Source: Devosia sp. (GTDB lineage: Bacteria > Pseudomonadota > Alphaproteobacteria > Rhizobiales > Devosiaceae). From it: a stretch of DNA of 64,000 bases. The notes beneath the pieces are model-generated. The model was given only the letters and a program-made list of their open reading frames with translations, was not told the DNA's origin and did not search any database. Below, piece by piece: positions 47,084 to 56,052 of the stretch. A program made the position numbers and the translations under genes. Numbering within the stretch: position 1 is the stretch's first letter; every line of letters starts with the position of its first letter. The stretch spans positions 186,001 through 250,000 of the forward strand of contig NZ_JANQAH010000009.1 in NCBI RefSeq assembly GCF_024707125.1, written 5' to 3'.

Positions 47084-48100
47084 TCAAACGAGGCGCTGCG
47101 AAATGAGGCTGTCGGCAGTTGCCAAAAGGGCTTCGGGAGCGGTGCGGAGCGGCCGGCCGAGAAGGGCAATGGCGTCGCTCGAATCGAGCCGCTTGATGTA
47201 GCCGAGCTCCCCCATATTGTCGCGCATGTCGCGGTCGAAAAGCGCGTAGAGGCGGACGGCCCAATCGGGCATGCCGAAGCTTGGGATACGCCGCTCCGGA
47301 TAGCGCTCACGCAGGATTTTTGCCGCTTCGAGGAAAAAGACCGTGCGCTCGCCCATCGGAAAACGCTTGCCGCCGGCATCGGGCGCGCTCATGGCAGCAA
47401 CATGGGCGGCGGCGATATCACGCACGTCGATAATGGTCATGGGAATGCGCGGCGCTGCCGGGATGGACCCATCGAGGAGGCGCTGCACAATGACAGCGGA
47501 CGTGCCGGGATCATCATCGAGCAAGGGCCCGAAAATAGCGCTCGGATTGATCACCGCCAGCGCATCGTGACGGCCGGCGGCATCCATGATTTCCCAGGCG
47601 CGCTTTTCCGCCAGGGTTTTGGATTCCTGGTAGAAATTGACCGCGCGACCATTAAGATCGGTCCAGTCCTTGGCCGTGAAGGGGGTGTTGCGGCTCTTGT
47701 CATGCCCATAGGCGATGGCGGCCATGGACGAGGTGAGAACGATGCGCTCGATGCCGGCCTTGTTGGCAGCATTGAGGGCCCGTTCGGTGCCTTCAACGGC
47801 CGGGCCGATCAGCTCCATCTTGTCCTTGGGGATCTGGATCAGGAACGGGGACGCCGTGTGCTGGAGATAGCGAACGCCCTCCATGGCTTCGTCCCAGCCC
47901 GCATCGCGCATCAGGTCAAGCGCCACGAATTCGAGGCGCGAGACATCAGCGCCATGGCGCCGAAGCGTTTCGCGCACCTTGTCGGCACGCTGGAGGTTGC
48001 GCACGCTGCCGCGGACGGTGTAGCCAGAATTCAGCAGTTGAAGGGCGACATGGCCGCCGAGAAAGCCGGAAATGCCGGTGAGCAGAACACGATCGGTCAT
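47084..48100 (-). CDS. NAD(P)-dependent SDR (dihydroflavonol reductase-like)
   Basis: 338 residues. The extended-SDR cofactor motif is TGISGFLGGHVALQLL, the central helix has SSMAAIAYG, and the catalytic Tyr-x-x-x-Lys is YQESK. The protein looks like the 3-beta-HSD/DFR group, which reduces small aldehydes or ketones. The ATG has AGGAG upstream. It is divergent from a TetR gene, with a strong operator between them (48117-48148) that overlaps its likely promoter. Confidence 0.88.
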   Translation of the reverse strand: MTDRVLLTGISGFLGGHVALQLLNSGYTVRGSVRNLQRADKVRETLRRHGADVSRLEFVALDLMRDAGWDEAMEGVRYLQHTASPFLIQIPKDKMELIGPAVEGTERALNAANKAGIERIVLTSSMAAIAYGHDKSRNTPFTAKDWTDLNGRAVNFYQESKTLAEKRAWEIMDAAGRHDALAVINPSAIFGPLLDDDPGTSAVIVQRLLDGSIPAAPRIPMTIIDVRDIAAAHVAAMSAPDAGGKRFPMGERTVFFLEAAKILRERYPERRIPSFGMPDWAVRLYALFDRDMRDNMGELGYIKRLDSSDAIALLGRPLRTAPEALLATADSLISQRLV

Positions 48101-48102
48101 GG

Positions 48103-48155
48103 TTGTTCTCCTGACGAATTGAACGATATATAGTGCAATCGTTCAATTTGTTCAA
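48103..48155. promoter_or_regulatory. Shared operator and divergent promoters of the SDR and tetR genes
   Basis: A perfect inverted repeat AATTGAACGAT (48117-48127) and ATCGTTCAATT (48138-48148) has a 10-base spacer containing TATATA (48127-48132). On the minus strand TTGAAC (48150-48155) lies 17 bases from that TATATA, facing the SDR gene. On the plus strand TTGTTC (48103-48108) lies 18 bases from it, facing tetR. A bound TetR dimer would block both. Confidence 0.75.
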
Positions 48156-48170
48156 GATGTGGAGTGAAAG

Positions 48171-48740
48171 GTGACAGAACCCGCCCTCGATCGCGCCGCC
48201 GAAAAGCGTCGCCGCATTCTCGATGCGGCGCGGCTGCTCTTCGTACGCGATGGCTTGCGGGGCACCACCATGGAGGCGCTGGCGCGCGCCGCCGGCGTCG
48301 CCAAGCCCACGCTCTATGGCTATTTTTCCGACAAGGACGCGGTGTTCACCGCACTGCTCGACGACCTGTCGGACGCGCTGACCGCCGCCTTCGAGGCGGG
48401 CATGGCCGGGCCCGGCACGGTTGCCCAGCGTATCGGCGCAGCGCTGGCGGGCAAATATGGCGTGATCGCCGCAGTGGTCGAGAGCTCGCCCTTTGCCGAA
48501 GAGCTTTACGCCACCCATAGCCGCTTTTCCCTGCGCTTTCGGGCGCTCGATGCAGAGATGAGCGAGACCATGGTCGAGGCGCTGCGCCAGGCGGGGGTGC
48601 GCGAGCCGGTGGAGCTCAATCGGCTGGTGCAGGCGGCGGCCTATGGCGTCGCCCGCAAGCTTTTGGAAGAGGCCTCGGTGCGCGCCGCCCTGCCGGTTCT
48701 GGCCGAGCGGCTGATCGCGCCGGAACTGCCCGAAAACTAG
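48171..48740 (+). CDS. TetR/AcrR-family transcriptional regulator
   Basis: 189 residues from a GTG with GGAG upstream. N-terminal HTH (about 12-58): RRRILDAARLLFVRDGLRGT then TMEALARAAGVAKPTLYGYF. The ligand-binding half (60-189) is of a TetR C-terminal type (RFSLRFRALDAEMSETMVEAL) but gives no ligand. It is divergent from the SDR gene and most likely represses it and itself. It overlaps the convergent oxidoreductase gene by four bases. Confidence 0.92.
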   Translation: MTEPALDRAAEKRRRILDAARLLFVRDGLRGTTMEALARAAGVAKPTLYGYFSDKDAVFTALLDDLSDALTAAFEAGMAGPGTVAQRIGAALAGKYGVIAAVVESSPFAEELYATHSRFSLRFRALDAEMSETMVEALRQAGVREPVELNRLVQAAAYGVARKLLEEASVRAALPVLAERLIAPELPEN

Positions 48741-49738
48741 ACTTTTTCCCAGGCGCCGGACTTTTCGCTGGCAAAGATCGCGTCGAGCACCTTCATCGAG
48801 GCGATGGCATCTTCGACGCCATAGGGCAGCGGCGCTTCGCCCAGCACAGCCCTGGCAAAGGCTTCGGCCTGCTCGGTATATTGGTCGCATTCGCCGATGA
48901 TTTCCCGCCGCGCCAGCGAGCCATCAAGCGGCGAGCCGGTGTCGACGGTGATGGCACTGCGCTCATCGGGCAGGGCATTGTAGGGGATGATGATCTCGAG
49001 CTTGCCCTTTGTGCCGAAGACCTGGACGCGCTGGTGGCGCACCAATTGGGTCGAGCAGGTAAAGGTCAGTCGCTTGCCGGCACCAAAATCCATCATCACG
49101 CTGGCAAGCCGGTCGGTGCCGAAATTGGGATCGCGCTCAACCAGCGAGACCACGCGCTGCGGCTCGCTTTCGAAGAGGAACCGGCCGGACGTGATCGGAT
49201 AGCAGCCAATATCCAGAATGCCGCCGCCGCCGATATCGGCCTGGTTGCGCACATTGTCGGGATTGGCATTGAAATAGGAAAACACCGCATCGATGGCGCG
49301 GACCTCGCCCAGCTCACCCGAGCGGATGATGTCCCGCGCCCGCTGCCATTGCGGATGAAAGCGGATCATGAAGGCTTCCATGACCAAGCGCCCCGGAGGC
49401 ACCTGGCGCAGCTCCTCGGCTTCCCCGGCCGTGATGGCGATGGGCTTTTCGCACAGCACATGTTTTCCCGCCCGTGTTGCCGCGAGCGTCATAGGCACGT
49501 GCAAATGGTTTGGCAGGGGATTGTAGATGACGTCGATTTCGGGATCGGCAAAAAGCTCCTCATAGGAGCCGTAAGCCCTGGCAATGCCAAGCTGGCCGGC
49601 CGCTTCCTGCGCTTTTTTGAGATCGCGCGAGGCGATGGCCACCACTTCGCAATTTTCCGCCTTCTGGATGGCCGGCGTCACCTTGGCCATGCCGATATTG
49701 GCGGTAGACAAAATCCCCCAGCGCACTTTCTTCGTCAT
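48737..49738 (-). CDS. Gfo/Idh/MocA-family oxidoreductase
   Basis: 333 residues from the ATG at 49738 (GGGAG six bases upstream); an ATG six bases earlier is a worse fit. N-terminal Rossmann fold with VRWGILSTANIGMAKV, NPLPNHLHV and the signature HVLCEKPIAIT. The C-terminal domain contains GGGILDIGCYPI, which has the catalytic Asp-His type region (here D-C-Y in place of D-xxx-H in part). Such enzymes oxidise or reduce sugars and cyclitols with NAD(P). No sugar transporter is near, so the substrate is unknown. Confidence 0.88.
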   Translation of the reverse strand: MTKKVRWGILSTANIGMAKVTPAIQKAENCEVVAIASRDLKKAQEAAGQLGIARAYGSYEELFADPEIDVIYNPLPNHLHVPMTLAATRAGKHVLCEKPIAITAGEAEELRQVPPGRLVMEAFMIRFHPQWQRARDIIRSGELGEVRAIDAVFSYFNANPDNVRNQADIGGGGILDIGCYPITSGRFLFESEPQRVVSLVERDPNFGTDRLASVMMDFGAGKRLTFTCSTQLVRHQRVQVFGTKGKLEIIIPYNALPDERSAITVDTGSPLDGSLARREIIGECDQYTEQAEAFARAVLGEAPLPYGVEDAIASMKVLDAIFASEKSGAWEKV

Positions 49739-49924
49739 TCTCATCTCCCTTGTCCTACCCGGACTGGCCTAGCGCCCTCCCCTGCCGCGCCGCAAGCGGA
49801 AAGCGCGCTCACGGCACTGTCATCGCCCCGGCATTAACCTCATAAAATACTGCCTCCTTCTTGCCGGGATCGCTGTGTTAACGTCGGCTTAATCGGCCCG
49901 CCCGGGCCGCAAGGGGGACCAGAG

Positions 49925-51265
49925 ATGCAGCTCAAGCCCAACGCCTTCCGTCTCAACGAAACGGTGCGCGGGGTGGAGACCATGACCCGCTTCGCTCTCG
50001 CGGTGCTGGCCCTGGCGTCGGGCGTCTACACCTATCTCGGCGTCCGCGGCATTCTCGATGGCTCGGCCACCTTCGTCTTCTTTGCCGCCATCATCTATTC
50101 GGCCGCTGTCTCCGTCGCCATCTATGCCTTCTGGAGCTTTATGCTCCGCTTCGTGCCGCTGGTGACTTCGGGCGTGCAACGCATCGGCCTTTTCGTCACC
50201 ATGGCCATCGGCTGCGCCATGATCATTGCCATGTCGTCCTGGCTCAATGCCGCTGCCCTTGCCGGTTCGGCCGCCACCGAACAGCATATGGCTGTCACTC
50301 TGCAGGGCTATGCCGAAGACCTTGACCAGGCCCATGCCAATGCATTGGCCGCCCAGAGCCTCCTCCCCGACGTGCAGCGCGCCGCCGAACGCTTTTCGGG
50401 CCTCGCCGCCGACGAGCGCGAATCCGGCGCCCTGACCGGCACCACCGGCTCGGGCAGCGTCGTGCAATTGCTCACCCAGATGGGCTCGCAGATGAACCAG
50501 CTGGCATCAACCATTACCGGTAGCCGCGCAGAAGTGGCCGCGCTCTTCGAACAGGGTTCGGCGCGCCTCGCCGCCATGCGCGAACTGGTTTCCACGCCCG
50601 GCCAGATCGAACCGCGCGCCGACGCCTTCCAGACCGAAGCGGTGCAGCTTTCCGCCGTCATCGCCTCGCTGCAGCAGACCGGCGTTGCTGCCTCGGTCAA
50701 ACGCGCCTCGGCCGATCTGTCGGCCGGCTTCATCGCCCCGGTGGCCGATGGCCGTTCCGCCGATCTCGCCAATCGGCAGGACCAGGTGATGGAAACGGTG
50801 CGCGCTTCCGTTGCCGCGCAATCCGCCGCCCTCAGCGCCGCCGCCGACGAAATCCTCGCGACCCCGTCCGTGGAGCAACGCCGCTATGTGCCGCTCTCCA
50901 GCGCCGAAGCCGTTATCCGCTATTGGCAGGATTTCATTCCCTCCTGGGCCGGCGCCATCTCCATCGATCTCCTGCCGGTGGTGCTCGTTCTGGTGCTGAT
51001 GATCGTCAACGACGCAATGCGAAAGGATTCGTCCTCGCTCGAGGAAGCCGAAAACATCACGGCGGCGGAAATGCTGCGGGCTCTGGCGCTCTATCGCCGC
51101 ATGGAAGCCGCCGGGATTGATGTCGCGACCGGCCAGCCCAAGCCAGAACCGCAGGCGCCCACCGAAGACTTGCCTGCGGCAGCCGAGCTACCACCCGACG
51201 ATAGCACCGTCACACCGATTGAAGCCGCCCAGCGCAAACGCACCGACGGGCCGCGCCCGGCATGA
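49925..51265 (+). CDS. Unknown four-segment membrane protein with a large helical periplasmic part
   Basis: 446 residues; GGGGGA lies upstream of the ATG. I recognise no family. Three membrane segments at the N-terminus (about 22-44, 49-71 and 86-108) are followed by a ~235-residue Ala/Gln/Ser-rich helical region (110-345) and a fourth segment near 346-368. A charged, Pro-rich cytoplasmic tail ends it. The helical region resembles a sensor or coiled-coil stalk but has no HAMP or signalling domain. The stop overlaps the ATG of the ClpP-like gene (ATGA), so the pair is one translational unit. Confidence 0.75.
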   Translation: MQLKPNAFRLNETVRGVETMTRFALAVLALASGVYTYLGVRGILDGSATFVFFAAIIYSAAVSVAIYAFWSFMLRFVPLVTSGVQRIGLFVTMAIGCAMIIAMSSWLNAAALAGSAATEQHMAVTLQGYAEDLDQAHANALAAQSLLPDVQRAAERFSGLAADERESGALTGTTGSGSVVQLLTQMGSQMNQLASTITGSRAEVAALFEQGSARLAAMRELVSTPGQIEPRADAFQTEAVQLSAVIASLQQTGVAASVKRASADLSAGFIAPVADGRSADLANRQDQVMETVRASVAAQSAALSAAADEILATPSVEQRRYVPLSSAEAVIRYWQDFIPSWAGAISIDLLPVVLVLVLMIVNDAMRKDSSSLEEAENITAAEMLRALALYRRMEAAGIDVATGQPKPEPQAPTEDLPAAAELPPDDSTVTPIEAAQRKRTDGPRPA

Positions 51266-52071
51266 AGACTGAGGCAAACCACCGCGCGTCTTCTGCCAGT
51301 CCGGGGATCATCGCCCGGCTCGCCGCCATCGATGATGGCAATATCATCCGCGTGGCCTTCTTCGCCCTGCTGCTCGGCACGGCAAGCGTGCTCTATGTCG
51401 ATTTTCGCGAACTGGCCCTCAGCGAACCGGCTGCCCTGACGCCAACCTTGACGCCCATTCTGCCCCCGGCAGACCCCAGCAGCGGGGTCGAGGGCCGGCC
51501 CATGCCGCATATCACCTCATCACCCGAAATCCTTGATGCACCACTCGCCATCGCGCTCGAAAGTGGCGGTGACCTAAAACTGTCCGGCACCATCGATCCA
51601 GGCGCTGCAGTCCGTTTTAGGACGGAGATTGAACAGCGCGGCGAATACGTGAAGACTGTAGTTCTTGATTCGCCCGGAGGATCAGTGATGGACGCGCTGG
51701 AGATCGGCGCCCTCATCCAGGAAAAAGGCCTCGCGACAAAGGTCGCCGCCGGAAACCTCTGTGCCTCCTCCTGCCCCATCATTTTCGCCTCCGGCGCCGA
51801 GCGGATAGCCAGCGCCGACTCTGCCATTGGCGTGCACCAGATCTATGCCGCGTCGCTTGGTGAGGCGTCGCGCGACGCTTTTGCCGTGGCGGGCATTGCC
51901 ATGGCCGATGCGCAATCGACCACGGCCGAGATCACCCGGCACCTGACAAAAAGCGGCGTCGACCCTGCCCTTTGGCTGCATGCGCTCGATACGCCGCCCG
52001 ACCGGCTCTACTATTTTTCAGGAGAGGAGATGCAGCGTCTGAAGCTTGTCACGCAATTCATCGAGAATTGA
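51262..52071 (+). CDS. Membrane-anchored ClpP/crotonase-fold protein (COG3904-like)
   Basis: 269 residues. One membrane segment at about 28-46 puts the rest in the periplasm. After a Pro-rich linker (55-90) comes a ClpP-like fold: VVLDSPGGSVMDALEIG (136-), then NLCASSCPIIFASGAER with the presumed nucleophile Ser near 169-170, and VHQIY with His192. The order oxyanion loop-Ser-His matches ClpP-type serine peptidases. The extra cysteines on each side of the Ser could form a disulfide. It is coupled to the preceding membrane gene. Protease activity is inferred. Confidence 0.75.
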   Translation: MKTEANHRASSASPGIIARLAAIDDGNIIRVAFFALLLGTASVLYVDFRELALSEPAALTPTLTPILPPADPSSGVEGRPMPHITSSPEILDAPLAIALESGGDLKLSGTIDPGAAVRFRTEIEQRGEYVKTVVLDSPGGSVMDALEIGALIQEKGLATKVAAGNLCASSCPIIFASGAERIASADSAIGVHQIYAASLGEASRDAFAVAGIAMADAQSTTAEITRHLTKSGVDPALWLHALDTPPDRLYYFSGEEMQRLKLVTQFIEN

Positions 52072-52158
52072 ACGCCTGCCAGGAACCGGTGGAGGACCGG
52101 GGCCGTTAGGCGGGTAAGGGCCAAAAGTGCCCAAAATACCTCGTGGAGGAGGCTACCC

Positions 52159-52437
52159 ATGTCCGCTACGCATACTCTGACGCGACACAGCGATATCCAG
52201 AGCTGGGTCACCGATCGCAAGGGCATTCCCGCTGTCGCGCGTATCCGCAATCGTTTCGGTGAGGAGAAATCGAAGCTGCTGCTGCGCTTCGTCCGCAGCC
52301 AGGGCGGTTCGACCGACGACGGCATGAGCCCATGCTCATGGACCGCCTGGTTCGCCGAACTCGATCGTCAGCAATTGGCGCTGAAAGTGACGCAAGGCGG
52401 GGAGTGCGAACTCGTCCCGCGCGCTGCAATGAACTAG
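52159..52437 (+). CDS. Small uncharacterised protein, 92 residues
   Basis: The ATG at 52159 has a strong GGAGGAGG site upstream. The product reads HSDIQSWVTDRKGIPAVARI, then SKLLLRFVR, CSWTAWFAELDRQQLALKV. The pattern W...RKG.PA, a central beta-hairpin, then SW..WF.E.D...LAL, resembles a short protein seen across proteobacteria without a known role. It has no signal peptide. It lies alone, converging with the GGDEF gene one base beyond its stop. Confidence 0.7.
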   Translation: MSATHTLTRHSDIQSWVTDRKGIPAVARIRNRFGEEKSKLLLRFVRSQGGSTDDGMSPCSWTAWFAELDRQQLALKVTQGGECELVPRAAMN

Positions 52438-52438
52438 A

Positions 52439-53641
52439 TCAGGCCCGGGCCTGTTGCTCGGGTCCATCCCTCGAAATCCCGACGGCCGTGACCGGCGCCA
52501 CGCAAACTCGGTCGCGGCCTCGGGATTTTGCTTCGTAAAGCGCGGTATCGGCGCGCCGCAACAGGTCGGCCAGGCTTTCGCCCGGCTCCATGGCGGCAAT
52601 CCCGAACGAGGAGGTGATCTGTTGCTCCAAGCCGCGTTCTTGGCTTGAGAGTTCCCGCAGCAGCCGCCTCGCCGTTTCCGCTGCGCCCCGAGCCACGCCA
52701 AGATCGGCGCCCGGCAGCAGCACGGCGAATTCTTCCCCGCCCAACCGCCCGATGACGGCGCGAAAATCAAAGCTTTCCTTCAGCACCCGGCCAAAAGCGG
52801 CAATCGCCTGGTCACCTGCAGCGTGGCCGTAGGAATCGTTGATCCGTTTGAAATGATCGAGATCGGCCACCACCATCACTGCCGGGGCACCAGCGCGCAC
52901 CGCCAGAAGGCGCGCCCTGTCGGCCTGGTCCTCAAAACCACGGCGATTGAGCAGGCCCGAAAGCGGATCGGTCTCCGACCGCGCCGTCATGTCTGCGATC
53001 ATGTCACGCACGATGATGAGCAGCATAAGCAGGCCATTAGAGATCAGCAGCACCGCGCCTGTGCTCTGCGAGATGGCCGCATAGCTGCTGCCGAGATAGC
53101 CCTGCGGCGAGCCGCCCGAACCGAGCATCACGGCAAGGAAGGGTTTTGTGACAAAGTTGGCGGCGCTGAGCCCGAAAAGGGCCAGAAGGGCCATGTCGAG
53201 CGCCCGATTGGACTGCCGCGACAGGATGATCTTTATCCCAACCAGATGCATCAGCGCATAGGGGGCCTGGTAGAGCATGCCGCGCAACAACGAATCGCGC
53301 GGCATATCGAGGATCAGCAGATTGACCACCAGCGCACCGACATAGAGGCCGCCCAGCACCAGCCAGGGCGGCCTGACGCCATAGTGGCGCGCAATGCCGA
53401 TATTGCACAGGGTCAGAGCCGACAGGAACACCGCGAAGATGGCAAAGCTGACCGGCCGCGCATCGGTCTGATAGGGCAGGATGAATTCCAGCGCCCCATT
53501 GGCAATGCCAAGGCCATAACCCAGAGCCAGCCATCGGGCGCCAATGGCACCGCGATAGTAGGCGGCAACAATGCCAAAGGCGGTGGCGAACAACCCCGCG
53601 ATAAAGAGGTTGATGGCCAGCACGAAGCCTGCTGCGCTCAT
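52439..53641 (-). CDS. Membrane diguanylate cyclase (GGDEF)
   Basis: 400 residues from the ATG at 53641. Six or seven membrane segments fill about 5-205. The GGDEF domain (about 225-385) begins SETDPLSGLLNRRGFED and has the active-site loop as GGEEF. The residues where an RxxD inhibitory site should be read DFRA, so feedback inhibition by c-di-GMP is probably lost. It makes c-di-GMP from two GTP. The PilZ protein at 46.6 kb is a possible effector. Confidence 0.9.
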   Translation of the reverse strand: MSAAGFVLAINLFIAGLFATAFGIVAAYYRGAIGARWLALGYGLGIANGALEFILPYQTDARPVSFAIFAVFLSALTLCNIGIARHYGVRPPWLVLGGLYVGALVVNLLILDMPRDSLLRGMLYQAPYALMHLVGIKIILSRQSNRALDMALLALFGLSAANFVTKPFLAVMLGSGGSPQGYLGSSYAAISQSTGAVLLISNGLLMLLIIVRDMIADMTARSETDPLSGLLNRRGFEDQADRARLLAVRAGAPAVMVVADLDHFKRINDSYGHAAGDQAIAAFGRVLKESFDFRAVIGRLGGEEFAVLLPGADLGVARGAAETARRLLRELSSQERGLEQQITSSFGIAAMEPGESLADLLRRADTALYEAKSRGRDRVCVAPVTAVGISRDGPEQQARA

Positions 53642-53723
53642 GGAAGCTTCCGGCGAGAATAACCGGCTCAGTCTCCCCGAGCTTCCGTAAAACTCCGTTA
53701 AGATTCTGGCCGGAGGCCCGGTG

Positions 53724-54740
53724 CTAGGCCCGCGGCGCGACTCCAAGTGCCTCGGCCAGCAGCGCAAAGGAGCGCCGGCGCAGCTCATAAGAGTGGATGG
53801 TGGTGGTGATCATCACCTCGTCGGCCTGCGCTTCCCGCGCCTTCTGGCTAATCTCTTCTGCCATCCGCTCAGCGCTGCCCACCATCCAGAGCGCGCCCTG
53901 ATGGGCGATCACCTGCTGCTGTTGGGGCGTCAGGGTTTTGGCGCGCTCCAGCGCTTCCTCCGGCGGCGTCAACCGGCGTTGCTCGCCGGTCACGAACAGC
54001 GCCCAGTTCACCGCCTGCGAGGTAGCGAGGAATTTTGCCTCTTCCTCTGTCGGAGCGGCAATCACCGAGAGGCAAAGGATGGTGCGCGGCTCGGGAAAAT
54101 CCGCGGAGGGTTCAAAGGCGGCGCGATAGGACGCAAAGGCGGGCGCCGCGGGCGTATGCGAAAAATGTGCGGCAAAGGCATAACCAAAGCCGATCTGCCC
54201 CGCTGCTTGAGCGCTGGCGCCCGACGAACCGAGCAGCCATTTTGGCGGCAGCCGCACACCGCCCGGCGAAACCGGGACGCGCGAAAACGGATGGTCGGAG
54301 GGAAAATTGTCCTCGTCGAAAGCCATCAGCTCGGCGAGATAATTGGAAAATTCCTCGCCACCGCCGGAACGCAGGGCGCGCATGGCGTAGCCATCCCCGC
54401 CCGGGGCGCGGCCAAGCCCGAGATCGATGCGACCCGGATGCAGGGCCTCGAGCGTGCGATAGGCCTCGGCGATGCGCAGCGGCGCATGGTTGAGCAGCAT
54501 GACGCCACCCGAACCGACGCGAATGCCTTTGGTCGCGGCCGCGGCGCTGCCGATGAGAATTTCCGGCACCGAGGAGGCGATGGAGGGCATGCCGTGATGC
54601 TCTGCATACCAGAGCCGCTCATAGCCCAGCCCGTCGGCCGCCTGCGCCAGCTTTATCGTCTCCGCCATGGCCTCTTCCGTCGAACTGCCCTGGGCGATCG
54701 GGGCGAGATCCTGCAGGGAAAGCTTGAAATTGGCGGGCAT
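53724..54740 (-). CDS. LLM-class flavin-dependent oxidoreductase
   Basis: 338 residues from the ATG at 54740 (GGAG seven bases upstream). The family N-terminus LSLQDLAPIAQGSSTEEAMA, then GYERLWYAEHHGMPSIASS, and GRIDLGLGRAPGGD are all seen. This is the luciferase-like (YhbW type) group, which uses FMN or F420 in cytoplasmic monooxygenation. Its substrate is unknown. It is a single gene, 82 bases from the GGDEF gene. Confidence 0.92.
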   Translation of the reverse strand: MPANFKLSLQDLAPIAQGSSTEEAMAETIKLAQAADGLGYERLWYAEHHGMPSIASSVPEILIGSAAAATKGIRVGSGGVMLLNHAPLRIAEAYRTLEALHPGRIDLGLGRAPGGDGYAMRALRSGGGEEFSNYLAELMAFDEDNFPSDHPFSRVPVSPGGVRLPPKWLLGSSGASAQAAGQIGFGYAFAAHFSHTPAAPAFASYRAAFEPSADFPEPRTILCLSVIAAPTEEEAKFLATSQAVNWALFVTGEQRRLTPPEEALERAKTLTPQQQQVIAHQGALWMVGSAERMAEEISQKAREAQADEVMITTTIHSYELRRRSFALLAEALGVAPRA

Positions 54741-54849
54741 GGGGAACTCCAAAAGGTTGCGCCGCTTATATCGGTACTTGCCGATGGATTTCCAGAGGCT
54801 TACGCAAAGCGTGCTTTTGTGCTAGCCTGGGGTGAATGAGGGTTATGCT

Positions 54850-55437
54850 GTGCGGCGTGCTATTTTCCTGACTATCCTATTGGGTGCCTGTGGAACCGGG
54901 ACTGCAAATGCGCAGAATCTGCTCGATCCACATCCCCTCGCAGGCGTCGTGGATGAGCTTCGCTTTGGCCTGCACGCCTACAATGTGCACCACGCCATGC
55001 TGCCCTTTCTCGTCAATGAGTGGCAGATTACGGAAGTAAGAAGCCTCAGTTTCGACGTGCTGTTCGTCTCTCCCGACATTGACGCCTTCCGCTGGATCGG
55101 CTCGCCCCGGCCCGAGATCGGGACCACCATCAATCTCGGCGGCAAGGAAAATCTCCTCCATGCCGGTCTCACCTGGCAATTGCCGATCTTTGACACGCCG
55201 ATTTACCTCGAAGGCACGTTTGGCGCTGCCATTCACGACGGCGCCCTCACCGGCGCGCCGGCGCCGGCGAAGAATTTTGGCTGCCGCGTGAATTTCTATG
55301 AGCGCTTCGGTATTGGTGCCAACCTGTCGGACAATGTGACGGCGACCGTTACTTATGAGCACACGTCCAATAATAGCTACTGCGAGGCCAATGACGGCCT
55401 CTCGAACTTCGGCGTTCGCCTAGGCTGGAAGTTCTAA
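54850..55437 (+). CDS. PagL-like lipid A 3-O-deacylase, first of a tandem pair
   Basis: 195 residues from a GTG at 54850 with GAGGG eight bases upstream; a GTG at 54832 is in frame. The signal peptide ends at ANA (VRRAIFLTILLGACGTGTANA without the first residues). The mature part is a short outer-membrane barrel ending in Trp-Lys-Phe. Near the end, YEHTSNNSYCEANDGLSNFG carries the PagL-type His-x-Ser-Asn. Two cysteines (FGCRV and SYCEA) are shared with the next gene. PagL removes a fatty acid from lipid A at the cell surface; activity here is by family resemblance. Confidence 0.75.
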   Translation: MRRAIFLTILLGACGTGTANAQNLLDPHPLAGVVDELRFGLHAYNVHHAMLPFLVNEWQITEVRSLSFDVLFVSPDIDAFRWIGSPRPEIGTTINLGGKENLLHAGLTWQLPIFDTPIYLEGTFGAAIHDGALTGAPAPAKNFGCRVNFYERFGIGANLSDNVTATVTYEHTSNNSYCEANDGLSNFGVRLGWKF

Positions 55438-55485
55438 ACTTTTTCGTGCGCATAATATCCCCAGGCCCTGGCGGATATTTTCTTT

Positions 55486-56052
55486 ATGAAGATTTCTGGA
55501 AACACCTCTGTCGTCTTGGCGGCGTATCTGTTGTTTTCAGTTTCTGCGCTTGCGCAGGATTTTGGCTTGTCCGAAATCCGCGGCGGGATTTTCTCCCACA
55601 GCGTCGATGAACCCGGGACCTTTATGGGCATGCTCAATGCCGAGCGCGTCCACGACATCAATGTCGAGCTGCTGTTCGACACGCCAAGCCTGACCGAATG
55701 GGTCACGCTCGGCGAACTGCGCCCCCATATTGGCGCCACGCTGAGCCTGGGGGGACTTGAAAACATGGTCTATGCCGGCGTGAGCTGGACTGTGCCCGTC
55801 TTCGACTCGCCTGTTTTCGTCGAAGCCGCCTTTGGCGGCGCCGTGCACACGGGCAATAATATCGGCCCCACGCCTATGCCCGCGCGTAGTCTCGGTTGCT
55901 CGGTGCTGTTCCACGAGGCGGCCAGTATCGGCATTCAGCTCTCGGCAAATGCCTCGATCATGGCCACGATCGAGCATGCCTCCAATGCCAATCTCTGCCA
56001 GGACAATCGCGGCCTCACCAATATGGGCATCCGCCTCGGCTGGAAGTTCTAG
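55486..56052 (+). CDS. PagL-like lipid A 3-O-deacylase, second of a tandem pair
   Basis: 188 residues. Signal peptide about 1-23 (ends ALAQ). The layout repeats that of the preceding gene: ELLFDTPS, LGELRPHIGATLSLGG, VFVEAAFGGAVHTG, LGCSV, IEHASNANLCQDNRGLTNMG and the same RLGWKF end. His-x-Ser-Asn is kept, while the Glu after the second Cys in copy one is Gln here. The two genes are 48 bases apart and probably arose by duplication. It could have a changed specificity. Confidence 0.75.
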   Translation: MKISGNTSVVLAAYLLFSVSALAQDFGLSEIRGGIFSHSVDEPGTFMGMLNAERVHDINVELLFDTPSLTEWVTLGELRPHIGATLSLGGLENMVYAGVSWTVPVFDSPVFVEAAFGGAVHTGNNIGPTPMPARSLGCSVLFHEAASIGIQLSANASIMATIEHASNANLCQDNRGLTNMGIRLGWKF

